A DNA stretch of 64,000 nt from Clostridium hydrogenum (GTDB taxonomy: Bacteria > Bacillota > Clostridia > Clostridiales > Clostridiaceae): contig NZ_JAEACT010000002.1 of NCBI RefSeq assembly GCF_021432385.1, forward strand, positions 1,941,501-2,005,500, given 5' to 3'. The notes beneath the pieces were generated by a model that saw only the letters and a program-made list of their open reading frames with translations, ran no database searches and was not told the DNA's origin. Numbering within the stretch: position 1 is the stretch's first letter; each line of letters starts with the position of its first letter. Below, in pieces: positions 9,801-20,300 of this stretch. Position numbers and translations under genes: made by a program.

Positions 9801-12800
9801 AGTTTATAACATGGACATTATTACATTCTTTAAATGCTAAAGCTTTAAAAAATGCACCTACAGCTTTTTCCGTTTCAAGTGGAAGCAGTCCTTGAATTTT
9901 TGCAGCATATTCCGCAGCCTTTCCAAAGCTATTGACCATTCCTTTATCTTTCCAAAGCGAATAATTTATGGAGACGGTTCTGCCTTTTGCATTATTTTGT
10001 TGTCTATAAATGCTATAACTATTTAAAAAAGCATTGGCTGCGGCATAGTCGCCCAAACCCTTTGAAAGACTTTTTTTACTTGCTGAAACAGATGAAAACA
10101 TGGCAAAAAACTTTAATGGTTCTGACTCAGTAACTTTATCTATAACAATTGTTCCCTTTACCTTTGGCAATAATACTTTTTCTATACCTTCAAAAGTTTT
10201 ATTGCTAAAATTAAGCTCTGTATAATCTACAACTCCAGCTGCATGAATCACACCCTTTATTTCACCAAATTTATCTTTTATTTTTTGGATGCAAATTTTC
10301 ATTTTCTCGTAATCTGTTACATCTACTGCAAAATACTCTACCTCTGCTCCAAGTTTTCTGAGCTTCTCAATTAAATTGAGCTTATCCCTTAATAAAGGAT
10401 TTATGTTTCCTTTAATTTCTTCTGGAGCTGGCAAATTAGTTCTTCCAAGTAATGCAAGCTTTATTTTAGCTTTCTCACTTAAAGCGCAAGCTATTTCTCC
10501 ACCAAGTGGACCAGTTCCTCCAGTTATAACAAAGGTATCTCCATCATTAATTTCTATATTATCTTCTCTTTCAGTTATAGCTTCTAATTTACGTTGAAAA
10601 CCTTTATTATTTCTTATAGCCACTATATGTTCCTCATTAGCTGCTATAGTTAGTTCATTAAATATGGTATTTGCAAGCTCTGCTTTACTTCCATATTCTT
10701 CAACCTTTACATCTATCACCTTGGAGTTTATTGTTTTCATATCCTCATCCATTGCCTCTACTATTTTGGCTGATAAATTTAAATACGGTGAAGTTATAGT
10801 GTCCTTATTATTTACTTTTTGTGCCCCATCTGTAACCAAAACTAAATCTATACTGCTATGTCCTATTTTTTCAACTGTTTGTCCTATAAGTAACAAGCTG
10901 TAGAAAGTCTCATATAACTCTTCATCTAACTTAGTATTATCCAAGGTCCAAAGGTATATTATTGAAGTCACCTCATATGGGATTTCATTAAAAATTCTCT
11001 TATAATCACTTTCATCTTTTTTATTTATTGTAAAATTATCATTATCATCATAATTAAATTCACTACCTGCTTTAACAAAATAAACTGGATTCATTTGAAC
11101 ATCAAACATATTTCCAAGTTTTCTGCCAACTCCCTTTTCGTCTTCAAAAATTATTACCGCTCCAGATTTAAGCTCTTTCTCTACAATTTTATTTTCTTCT
11201 TCCCATACAAATTTATGGAACCATTCCTTAGGCGGCAATGCATTGTTACTTCTTGAAAATTGTGGAGAAAATACTTTTTTATTAAAAGGATATAGTGGCA
11301 GCTTAATTTTTTTGTAGCCATAATTTTCATATAACTTTTTCCAATCAAATCTACCTGTTGCGCAGTGTAAAGTTCCTATTCCAGTAAAAAATGTTTCCAA
11401 GCAATCTTTCTTTCTATCTAAAAGCTTTATAACATTTGAATTTCCAGCTGACAAAACTGCTGAAGCCATACCCGTCAAAATTTTATCTGGACCACATTCA
11501 ACAAAAGTATTTATTCCCTGATTATTTATAAAACTTATACTTTGCTCAAATTTAACTGAACTAAGTACGTGTTCTAACCAGTATTCTGCTGTTATAGGCT
11601 TATCAATAAAGTTTCCTGTTATATTTGATACAATTTTTATTTTTGGAGTTTTAAATTGTACCTTTTTTAATTCACTCTCAAAGGCAGCAAGCATTGGCTT
11701 CATTAGAGGTGTATGGAAAGCCTGTGACACTCTAAGCTTTTTACATACCACGCCTTTTTTTTCAAGTATACTAGCAAATTCGTCTATACTTTTTGAACTT
11801 CCAGATACAACTTGATGACTTCCGTTAAAAGCAGCAATCCACAAATTTTCCAACTTACATTCATCTATTATTTCTACTAATGTATCCTTATTAATAAACA
11901 CCGCTGCCATAGAACCTTCTACAGCTATCTCTCCCATGAGCTTTCCTCTTAATGAAACTAGCCTTGCTGCTTCTTCAAGGGTCACAACCTCTGCAATAGC
12001 TGCTGCTGCCCATTCTCCAATGCTATGGCCAAGAAGGCATTCTGGTTTTATTCCATATTCTATAAGCAATCTTCCTAAAGAATAATCTATAGAAAATACC
12101 ACAGGTTGAGTAATACTAGTTTTTTTCAAAACATTATCATCACAATTTTCGCCATATATTAAATCTGTTACTTTAACCTTAATATATGGATAAAAAGCTT
12201 CTGAACACTTATCTAAGCAAGCTTTAAATTCAGGTATTGCTTCATAAATTTCTTTTGCCATATTTATATATTGTGAACCCTGTCCTGTAAACATGAAGGC
12301 TATCTTATTTGACCTTCTAATTTCTTTTCCTGCTTTTAGCTTATCCAATTTATCTATTAAATCAGCAGTATTTTCTGCTATTACAGTTCCTTTAAGCTTA
12401 AAATCAGAAACCTTAGTATTTTCTGTAAGACAAATATCTCCAAGCTTAATTTCCTTATTAACCTTTAAAAAATTTTTCAAGTTAATAACCTTATTATTGA
12501 AAGCTTCTTCATCTTGTGCTCCTAAGCATAATACATTTTTTGCACAAGCAATTCTGCTTTCTTGTTCTTTTAGCTCTTTTTCTATTGGAGCTTCCTCTAA
12601 AACCATATGACAGTTAGTTCCACCAAAACCGAAGGAATTAATGGCGGCCTTTCTCTTTTGGTTCTTTTCTACCTTCCATGGCTCTGCTTCTTCAAGTAAA
12701 TAGAAAGGTGTCTTTTCAAATTTAATTAATGGATTTGGTTCAGTTACATTTATGCTTGGCGGCAATTCCTTATTTTTTAAAGCTAAAACTACCTTGATAA

Positions 12801-15800
12801 AGCTTGCTATACCTGCTGCATTTAATAAATGACCAATATTTGCCTTAACTGAACCTATAGCAATAGATTTGCTTTCAGGCTTCCAACTGCTATACGCTTC
12901 TGAAAGCGCCCTAACTTCACTTGGATCTCCTATCTTTGTCCCCGTACCATGTGCCTCAACATATTGCACCTCTCTAGGATCAATACTACTTTTTTCATAT
13001 AAGTTTTGTATAACTTCTCTTTGTCCATCTGGATTAGGCGCCATAACTCCAATTGAACGTCCATCATTATTTACTGCACTAGCCTTTATTACAGCAAGAA
13101 TTTCATCCTTATCACTAACAGCCTTTTTTAAGGGTTTTAATAATACTATTCCTGCACCTTCCCCTGGTACAAAACCATCTGCCAAAGCATCAAAAACTCT
13201 TGATTCTCCGCTTTTTGACAATGCACCTGCATTACTAAAATAAATGTATGGTATTGGCGTTAAAAGTAAATTTACCCCTCCAGCTAATGCCATATCGCAC
13301 TCTCCATTTCTCATGGCTTCACATGCCATATGGATTGTAACTAAAGCTGAAGAGCAAGCTGTGTCTATAGTTAAACTTGGGCCCTTAAAATTGTATTCAT
13401 GTGATACTCTAGCAGCAATCATGTTGTTTATGTTGTCTACTAATACATTAGGGTGATTTTTAAGCATTCCAAATTCACTCTTCCACTCTTCTAAAAAACT
13501 GTCCTTTTGCTCTTTAGTTAAAGTATTAAAGCTGCTAAACTCTTTGATTTTATTCATTTTTAAATTATTAAGGTGATATTCCAAATAGTTACTTGTTCCA
13601 GCTCCAACAAACATACCAATATTTTTTCCATCAACTGCTTCTTTAGAATAACCTGCACTTTCAAGTACCTTAAACACAAGTTCTAATATAAGTCTCTGCT
13701 GCGGATCCATTATGCTTGCTTCTTCTTCACTAATATTAAAAAAACCGCAATCAAATGAATATGGGTTATCTATGAAGGCTCCCTTATCACTATAAGTTTT
13801 CCCTTCTGCTGCATTTGAACTATAATAGCTGTCAATATCAAATCTACTTTCTGGTACCTTTGCGATACTGCTCTTTCCATTTTTTATATTATTCCAAAAT
13901 TCATCTATATTTTCTGCTCCTGGTAAATATGCTGACATAGATATAACTGCAATATCCTCATCCTTCATACTATCCCTATTAGCTATATGTTTTTTTTCTG
14001 ATTTGTTAACGTTAAATTTATTTAATAGATACTCATTCATTTCACTAACCGTATGACATTTAATTAATATATCATGACTAAGTTCAATATTTAAGCTTTC
14101 TTCTAAATAGCTTAATAGCTGAATTGCCTTAATAGAATTTCCTCCAAAAGAAAGAAAGCTTCTTTGCTCTGTAATTATTTCTTCTGGAACTTCTAATACC
14201 TTAGACCATATAGCTCTTATGATATCTATATATGAATCAGGTGAATTTTCGATTTCATTTTTTATGTAATTAGAATTCTCATTTTGAATTTCAACATCAG
14301 CCTCTAAAAACTTACTAGCTTTATAGGTTGTTTCTTTAAATTTACCTGCCATAAAATCTTTAAGTAATGAAAATCTCTGAATTTTCCCACTATTTGTTTT
14401 AGGTATTGCTTTAACCATAACTATATCATCTAAGTTAAATCCAAAATTTGTGCTTACAAAGCTTATTATTTCAGCATAAACTTCATTTTTAACTTCTAAA
14501 TTAGAAAATAAAACAACTCTTTCTTTATTTTCAATTTCATTATGATAACCACATACTGCAATTTTACTAGGCTCAATACCCTTAATACCCTCTATTCTCT
14601 CTTCTATATCATGAGAATAAAAATTTTGTCCATTTATAAATATAATGTCCTTGAATCTCCCTGTAATTGCAAGCTTGCCATTTGAAATAAAGCCCATGTC
14701 ACCTGTTTTAAGCCATCCATCAACAAACAATTCTTTATTTAAACTCTCATTTTTTAAATAACCTCTAGTTACATTTTTCCCTTTTATTTGAATCTGACCA
14801 ATATGTTTTTCTTCTAGAATATTATTTTCATTATCTACAATTCTAAGCTCCATACCATCTAGTATCTTGCCAAGATCAGCTACTACTAAAGAATTACCTT
14901 CTTCTTTAACAAGTTCCACCTTAGAATCCTTTGCCGCCTTATCTCTATCCATATGGTAAAATACGGATTTTGAATTGGTTTCTGATATTGTTATAGCTAA
15001 AGTTGCCTCTGCCATACCATAAGCTAAATTCATAGTGTTACTATTTAATCCGCATACCTCTAATTTTTGTAAAAAAAGTTTTACTAAATTTTCCGAAATT
15101 GGCTCCGCTCCATTTATAATTACCCTTATAGATTTTAAATCCCAGTTTTTAAGTTTTTCTTCAGTTAATCTTGGCAAAAGCAATTTATAACCAAAATTAG
15201 GGCAACAAGTTACAGTACCTTTGTACTTTGTAATTAAATCTAACCAAATAGTTGGATTTTTTATAAAGCTTATAGTACTTAACTGTATAATTTTTGAAAC
15301 AGCTGCAATTTGAAGAATATGAAAACCTATAAGTCCCATATCATGACTAAAAGGCATCCAGTTCACAATTGTATCTTCTGAGTTTATTTTCAATCTATTT
15401 ATCATTGATTCAATATTTATAAGTATATTTTCATGTGATAGTACAATTCCCTTTGGAGCGTTTGTACTACCAGAACTAAATTGAATAAAAGCTGGAGAAG
15501 TAACCTCCCTAAGTTCTAGTTTTCCTTTTGAAGAAGAATTTATAAGCTCTTGTGTGCCAATTACCTCTAAAGCTTTTTTATCAGATTTTGTAAACTCTTC
15601 ATAGTCTCTTTTCTTTCCCTCATCCACTATTAATATTGGCTTATCTAGTGTTTCCCAAATGCTCATTAGTTTTTCTAAAGAAGAATTGCCAGCTTTAAAT
15701 TCTGTTGGATGAGAAAGTGGTACAACTACAAAACCACCAAGTACACACGCCCAAAAGTTAATTACAAATTCAAGATTATCTTGTACCATAAGTAAAACAT

Positions 15801-16056
15801 AATCACCTTTTTGAATATTCTTTTTTTGGAGTACCCCTAAAGCCAATACAGCTTTCTCAAAAATTTCTTTATAGGATAGATATTTTTCTTTGTAGGTTTC
15901 ATCTATAAATACAATCCCCTGCTCCTTATTACTACTGGCAGCTTCAATTAATAAATTTCCTATATTTTTCTTTTCATAATAAGTATTTTTTAAAGTGTTC
16001 CCCTTTATGTAGGACAATTTCACCTTATTTTTATAATTTTTAAGTGACTTCTTCAT
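6877..16056 (-). CDS. Modular type I polyketide synthase: FAAL-ACP-KS-AT-KR-ACP-KS-inactive AT
   Basis: 3059 residues, ATG behind AAGGAGGG. Domains in order: FAAL about 30-590 (FSSGSTNAPKG from 193, catalytic Lys558); ACP1 with GGNS, Ser641; KS1 about 698-1125 with TACSS Cys901, EAHGTGT and NIGH histidines; AT1 about 1250-1540 with GQGSQ, GHSIG Ser1345 and an AFH motif, both typical of malonyl-specific ATs; a structural half plus catalytic KR about 1600-2080 (GGTGPLG, Tyr2004); ACP2 with LGLDS, Ser2150; KS2 about 2216-2645 with Cys2422 and both histidines; then an AT-like remnant about 2700-3020 in which GHSIG reads VRGLG. No DH, ER or TE is present. There is no ACP after KS2; the ACP at the start of the NRPS is the natural partner. 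An acyl starter is thus extended, reduced to a beta-hydroxyacyl and extended again. Confidence 0.92.
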   Translation of the reverse strand: MKKSLKNYKNKVKLSYIKGNTLKNTYYEKKNIGNLLIEAASSNKEQGIVFIDETYKEKYLSYKEIFEKAVLALGVLQKKNIQKGDYVLLMVQDNLEFVINFWACVLGGFVVVPLSHPTEFKAGNSSLEKLMSIWETLDKPILIVDEGKKRDYEEFTKSDKKALEVIGTQELINSSSKGKLELREVTSPAFIQFSSGSTNAPKGIVLSHENILINIESMINRLKINSEDTIVNWMPFSHDMGLIGFHILQIAAVSKIIQLSTISFIKNPTIWLDLITKYKGTVTCCPNFGYKLLLPRLTEEKLKNWDLKSIRVIINGAEPISENLVKLFLQKLEVCGLNSNTMNLAYGMAEATLAITISETNSKSVFYHMDRDKAAKDSKVELVKEEGNSLVVADLGKILDGMELRIVDNENNILEEKHIGQIQIKGKNVTRGYLKNESLNKELFVDGWLKTGDMGFISNGKLAITGRFKDIIFINGQNFYSHDIEERIEGIKGIEPSKIAVCGYHNEIENKERVVLFSNLEVKNEVYAEIISFVSTNFGFNLDDIVMVKAIPKTNSGKIQRFSLLKDFMAGKFKETTYKASKFLEADVEIQNENSNYIKNEIENSPDSYIDIIRAIWSKVLEVPEEIITEQRSFLSFGGNSIKAIQLLSYLEESLNIELSHDILIKCHTVSEMNEYLLNKFNVNKSEKKHIANRDSMKDEDIAVISMSAYLPGAENIDEFWNNIKNGKSSIAKVPESRFDIDSYYSSNAAEGKTYSDKGAFIDNPYSFDCGFFNISEEEASIMDPQQRLILELVFKVLESAGYSKEAVDGKNIGMFVGAGTSNYLEYHLNNLKMNKIKEFSSFNTLTKEQKDSFLEEWKSEFGMLKNHPNVLVDNINNMIAARVSHEYNFKGPSLTIDTACSSALVTIHMACEAMRNGECDMALAGGVNLLLTPIPYIYFSNAGALSKSGESRVFDALADGFVPGEGAGIVLLKPLKKAVSDKDEILAVIKASAVNNDGRSIGVMAPNPDGQREVIQNLYEKSSIDPREVQYVEAHGTGTKIGDPSEVRALSEAYSSWKPESKSIAIGSVKANIGHLLNAAGIASFIKVVLALKNKELPPSINVTEPNPLIKFEKTPFYLLEEAEPWKVEKNQKRKAAINSFGFGGTNCHMVLEEAPIEKELKEQESRIACAKNVLCLGAQDEEAFNNKVINLKNFLKVNKEIKLGDICLTENTKVSDFKLKGTVIAENTADLIDKLDKLKAGKEIRRSNKIAFMFTGQGSQYINMAKEIYEAIPEFKACLDKCSEAFYPYIKVKVTDLIYGENCDDNVLKKTSITQPVVFSIDYSLGRLLIEYGIKPECLLGHSIGEWAAAAIAEVVTLEEAARLVSLRGKLMGEIAVEGSMAAVFINKDTLVEIIDECKLENLWIAAFNGSHQVVSGSSKSIDEFASILEKKGVVCKKLRVSQAFHTPLMKPMLAAFESELKKVQFKTPKIKIVSNITGNFIDKPITAEYWLEHVLSSVKFEQSISFINNQGINTFVECGPDKILTGMASAVLSAGNSNVIKLLDRKKDCLETFFTGIGTLHCATGRFDWKKLYENYGYKKIKLPLYPFNKKVFSPQFSRSNNALPPKEWFHKFVWEEENKIVEKELKSGAVIIFEDEKGVGRKLGNMFDVQMNPVYFVKAGSEFNYDDNDNFTINKKDESDYKRIFNEIPYEVTSIIYLWTLDNTKLDEELYETFYSLLLIGQTVEKIGHSSIDLVLVTDGAQKVNNKDTITSPYLNLSAKIVEAMDEDMKTINSKVIDVKVEEYGSKAELANTIFNELTIAANEEHIVAIRNNKGFQRKLEAITEREDNIEINDGDTFVITGGTGPLGGEIACALSEKAKIKLALLGRTNLPAPEEIKGNINPLLRDKLNLIEKLRKLGAEVEYFAVDVTDYEKMKICIQKIKDKFGEIKGVIHAAGVVDYTELNFSNKTFEGIEKVLLPKVKGTIVIDKVTESEPLKFFAMFSSVSASKKSLSKGLGDYAAANAFLNSYSIYRQQNNAKGRTVSINYSLWKDKGMVNSFGKAAEYAAKIQGLLPLETEKAVGAFFKALAFKECNNVHVINFHKEEKENNKEEKLEIKIEKEPQILTHAEIKENKASIYKVIAEVLKIEEEQLELDTNFMDLGLDSIGAVKIMTNLSSTLNKELYPTLIFEYQTPRALANYIEEEYFTANEAREIESDKYEKKEVLEKNKENDDIAIIGMSLRIPGADNLEEYWDILNKGEIVVKEIPEDRWSKEEEYSSEMGISHKTYTKYGGFINNLYGFDPLFFGISPKEAEVMDPQQRIFLEVAFEALQGAGYIGKYKTNKIGVFVGCEQNGYMEHFLNYRSYKVIEEKFENSDWFNSIDVQYKEKIKNTLLQVLKPKELISDSVAGNGLNEVASRVSHCLNLVGPSLSINTACSSSLVALHLACENLRSNPDQMAIVGGVNLNTNSIPFISMSRLNAISKTGSCRPFDKAADGMILSEGVGAIVIKPLSKAVEDNDNIYAVIKGSAISNDGHSQGITAPNPNGQAIAIEQAYRNAGINPETVSYIEAHGTGTPLGDPIEIQGMTKAFRAFTDKNSFCNISSVKASIGHMLSASGLVSLIKVVLAMKHNTIPKVANFENPNDNINFKTTPFVVAKENVSWTAKEGEVLRAGVNAFGFGGTNAHIVLEEAPSRSVKKCDDKELTSVLQITGGSEAAVKKISKNLINYINNNPNIAMEDICSTMNENQKQLSYRMAIIAASREEFIKKLEAALNGELAPGMYKYKANPKKEAICHLLYDGNLKMSKKDIESLQNRYKAFDEAYSKCIEEYENIRAMTKIGKESYEKLQAFFLEYSFGVLIKNLEIKIETIVVRGLGILSGAVLTGKISINQAINIILEENICTDWNNKAKLACPLVTEQGILNCPDGEEVLYVLDLTFENGLYNNLSEIVKEKQIVLYFGDDSNLKEELVALNLKSELVNENSKASAEENLLLNLGKLYVLNVGYNPKNIYQGCTTSKVVLPTYPFENKEYKITFKKDTFTNFNIKKIEDIVTLSPKDKQESAYKLSRDLKLD

Positions 16057-16097
16057 TTTTTTCCCTCCTTAGTTTATACCTTTAAATTTTTTAATAT

Positions 16098-16197
16098 AGA
16101 TAAACCATTTCAACTACCAAAATCAATTTGCATCATAATGCCAAGAAACCGGCATTTTGATACAAATTAATTTTGAAGTTTCAAGCGGTTTATCCCT
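16098..16197. repeat. R1 repeat between the exporter and PKS genes
   Basis: A full palindromic copy in inverted orientation, with AGATAAACC and GGTTTATCC ends and a central AATGCC...GGCATT hairpin. It begins 41 bases before the PKS start codon. Its far arm runs into the 3' end of the MFS gene and encodes the last residues and stop codon of that protein. Confidence 0.8.
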
Positions 16198-17312
16198 ATT
16201 AATCTTATAAGTAAAGCTATTAAAAACAATATACTAATAGAAAATATATATTTATTTGAAAATCTGTTCATTATATAAGAAGATAATACAGGTCCTGCTG
16301 CTGATCCAAAACTATAAAAAAAAGTAAATCTAGAGGCTTGCCTTGAAATATCTTCTTTTTTTAAATCTTCAACGCCTAAGGCCATGCATACTGGATAAAT
16401 AGCACCAACTCCAATACCACAGATTAAGGAAAATAAGAGTTTGTATTCAAAAGCATTAAACTTTGTAATGCAAACTAAGGAACATATAGAAATTATTGAA
16501 CAAATAACTAAGCTCTTTTCTCTTCCTATTTTGTCTCCAAGATATGTTATTGGTATAGTTCCAACAATTCCACCTATGACAAACATAGCTAGTGCTGTAC
16601 CCATCTGTGACACCGAAAAGTTACTTTTTATTAAAAATACAGGATATAAAGCTGCTATAGTATTTTCAATAAAGCCATATGAAAAGGCTCCCTGCAAAGA
16701 TACAGTTATACCCTTATTCGATTTTTCATTTATACCTTTGTGGTTTACCATAAGTTTTATATTTATTTTACTTAATACAATAAACGCTGCTCCTATTAAA
16801 AATGCTGCTCCAACAATAAAGGAGCCTACTATACTTTTTTCATAAATTATCGGCCCACTTATTGTTCCAACGGCATATCCAGCTGCAAATAATAATGTGT
16901 ATATTCCACTTACGACACCTCTTATAGCTTCGTCAGATAGTATATGAAGTGCCGTCTGCGTGCCAACCAAATGGAAACTAATACAAAATCCAATCAAACA
17001 CATGGTGAAAAACCAATAATATGGATTGCTTACTAATGGAAATATTAAAGTTCCTATAGAGCTTAAAGTTAAGCCTATAAAAATAAACTTTTTTAAATCC
17101 ATATTAAACATTTTTTTATTTATAAATACAGTTCCCACGGCAATAGCAAAGAAATATACAGATTCAATTACTCCTATGGTTAAATCACTTACATTCCTTT
17201 GTAACATATAAGTAGAAGTTAGTGGTATTATTATTCCAATGGCACCTCCGATTAGAAATGCCATTAGAAAAATTGCCCATTTGTTATTGTTAAATATTTT
17301 TTTGATATTCAT
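16167..17312 (-). CDS. MFS exporter of the biosynthetic cluster
   Basis: 381 residues, about 12 hydrophobic segments, typical for a short major facilitator transporter of the drug/metabolite efflux type. The N-terminal half has the usual TM1-TM4 pattern with GAIGIIIPLTSTYML in TM1; the loop DLKKF after TM2 stands in for the family's GxxxDRxGR motif, while GDKIGREKS between TM8 and TM9 keeps it. It lies between the NRPS (24-base gap) and PKS genes, so it is probably the exporter of the lipopeptide-like product or a self-protection pump. The last eight residues (INRLKLQN) come from an R1 repeat, so the original C-terminus may have been replaced. Confidence 0.85.
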   Translation of the reverse strand: MNIKKIFNNNKWAIFLMAFLIGGAIGIIIPLTSTYMLQRNVSDLTIGVIESVYFFAIAVGTVFINKKMFNMDLKKFIFIGLTLSSIGTLIFPLVSNPYYWFFTMCLIGFCISFHLVGTQTALHILSDEAIRGVVSGIYTLLFAAGYAVGTISGPIIYEKSIVGSFIVGAAFLIGAAFIVLSKINIKLMVNHKGINEKSNKGITVSLQGAFSYGFIENTIAALYPVFLIKSNFSVSQMGTALAMFVIGGIVGTIPITYLGDKIGREKSLVICSIISICSLVCITKFNAFEYKLLFSLICGIGVGAIYPVCMALGVEDLKKEDISRQASRFTFFYSFGSAAGPVLSSYIMNRFSNKYIFSISILFLIALLIRLIGINRLKLQN

Positions 17313-17336
17313 ATAAAATCACTCAATTTCTAAACA

Positions 17337-20300
17337 TTATATAAACCTTTTTAGCATGTCCATCTGCTTTGAACCAAACCAATACATATCTTGTCTTCCA
17401 TTAACTTGAATTGCTTCTCCCGTTATGCAATCGGCATCCTTAGAAGCCAAAAACATAACTATTTTTGCAACCTTTATTGGTGCAATGGCACTATTTTTAA
17501 GAGCACTTGGCGCCATGTCTGTTGCAACTAATGCTGGACAAACTGCATTAACCTGTACATTTTTCAATTTTAATTCTTCAGATAGCGCTTTAGTAAGACC
17601 TAAAATACCATGCTTTGAAGCAGCATATGCAGTCATAAGTGGATATCCAATTAAAGAAGAATCAGAACCAATATTTATTATTTTTCCTTCTTGCCTTTCT
17701 ACCATGTACGGTGCAACAGCAAAACACAAATTATATGTTCCTATAAGATTTGTATTAATTATGTTTATCCAATCCTTTGGATCTGTTTCAATTAAAGTTG
17801 ACATTTTGGTAATGCCAGCATTATTAACTAATATATCAATTTTGCCAAAGCTACTAACTAAATCATTAATCTCACTTTTTATTTTTTCTAAATCAGTTAT
17901 ATCAGCCTTTATTATGTAAGGCACACTTCCACGTTTTTCAATTTCCTTTGCTACCTTAAGCAAATCCTCATTATTTCTACCAACGATAGCCACCGTTTTA
18001 TATTTTTCAGCCATACAAACTGCTATTTCTTTTCCTATTCCCCTGCTTCCACCAGTAATTAATACTACCTTATCTTCTTTATTTTCTTTTATTTCATTTT
18101 CTTTAACAGAAGGCTTTACCTGTGAAATTAAATTAGTAAGTGAGTTTATATAATCTTTCCCCATTTTTTCTATTGTTTCAGCCTTAAATAGATTTTTTGA
18201 GTACTCTAAATCAAGTACAACTTTGCCAGCTTCTATATAGAAGAAAAATTCTAGTATTACTGTTCTTTTTTGATTTGGCATTGAAAATCTTTTATCAAAA
18301 TTTTCCTTAGAGAATTCAAAGGATTCGTAATCTACTAGCTGTCTATTTCCAAGATAATTTGCCCTTACAGCTGTTAATTTTGAATCAGGATACATATAAA
18401 ATGGCAATTTCTCAGCTACTAAATCATAGCTGCATCCGTTTAGTGGAACACTTTCAAATTCTTTTTGAATTTTAGCTACTATTCCTTCATAACCATTTAC
18501 GTCACCTAGATCTAAGGAAAGCGGAAAATTTATTGCAAAATTGCCAGCAGTATCAAAGTACATTTTTTCATTTAAATTTCTTCCGTGAACCCTGTGACTT
18601 ATTACAACTTGATTTTTCCCACTAGCTTCAGAAAAATTTTTATAAAGTGGTGCAAGCAGCATACTATAAACATTGGATTTATAATATTTCTTTGCACGCC
18701 CAAGCAATGTAGAAGTTAATTTTTCATCTAGGGTAAAGCTCTTTATATCACTTGTTTTCTCTAAATTTGCTCCTTTGTCAAAATCATAGGAAATATTAAA
18801 AGCAGCTTCTTCATTAGGAAATTTATTTAACCAATATTCTATAAACTCATTCTCCTTATTGTTTTTTTCTAACTCTAAAGTATTGATAAAGTCACTATAG
18901 GTTTTAGATTCTACCTTTGGTGATATTTCTCCATCTAAAAGTACCTTTGAATAAAATTTCCATATATCCTCAAACAATAATTTATTAGTTATTACATCAG
19001 ATATTAAATGATGTCCAACAACAGAAATATCATATTCATTTTCATTTGTTTTAATAACTATTGTCTTCCACAAAGGCCATTTATCAAATCTTAATTCATT
19101 TATTTTGCTGATTATTAGTTCCTGTATTTTATTTTCTTTCTGTCCAATTTCACCATTTGAAGCATCATAATATTCAGCAGTAACTTCCATACTTTCACTT
19201 GGTAATATTTTTTGAACCCATTTATTGCCTTGCTTATCTAATTTGCATCTTAAAATTTCATGTTTGTGGCTTAATAAGGTTAAGGCTTTATTAAAAGCTC
19301 CAAAATCTAAATTTTCTTTGTATTTGAATCTAGTAAATCCTGCCCACTCATATGGATAATCAAAATAACTCATAAGCCACCTTTGAGCTGGTGCTAATGG
19401 AAGTATTTGTTCTTTACTATTATTTGAATCTTCTGTCTTTTCAGACTTATTGGAATCCGTTATAAGCTTTATTAAAGCCTTTCTATCAGTTTTTCCATTT
19501 GGCGTTTTAGGAAGTTCCTCTATCCATTTTATACTATGTGGTACCATATACTCAGGCACCTTGCTTGCAACTAAACTTTTTATATCGTTATCGCTGACTT
19601 TTTCTCCTACTATAAACGCCACTAATCTTTTTTGATTATCCTTATAATTAACAGCAACCACAGCTGCTTCTTTAATTTTAGGACTTGAATCCAATACAGC
19701 TTCAATCTCTCCAAGCTCAACCCTAAAGCCTCTTATTTTTATTTGATTATCTATGCGACCATGATAGTCAAAGCTTCCATTTTCATTTTTTACTGTTAAA
19801 TCACCTGTTCTATAAAGATATTTGCCAGGTATATGCTTAAAAGGATTAGGCTTAAATGCTGCCTCTGTTTTTTCTTTATTATTTAAATAACCTTTAGCAA
19901 GCTGTATGCCTCCAATCCATAGTTCGCCAGTCTCACCATTACTAACCTCCTGCATATTTTCATCCAAACTTAAAATATATACATTATCTATAGGTTTTCC
20001 TATAGGTATAGAAGTTTCTCCCATAGAACCAGGTCTTCTATCTATGACATGGTAGGTTACATCAATTGATGCTTCTGTTGGACCATAAAGATTGGTTAAA
20101 CTTGTTTTCATCCCATATTTATCTATCCATTTTTGAATAAATGACATTGGCAAAGCTTCTCCACTATACACTAGACATCTTAAATCCTTAAATTCATACT
20201 CCTCATCCTCTATACTATTTACAAATTCTCCAAATAGTGAAGGAACAAAATGCATAATATTAATTTTTAAATCTATCATCCACTGAGCTAGTTTCCAAGG

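Noticed and set aside
17425-17919. A 164-codon plus-strand frame opposite the NRPS reductase domain
   Set aside because: It is antisense to clearly coding sequence with intact SDR motifs and has no ribosome site or family features.
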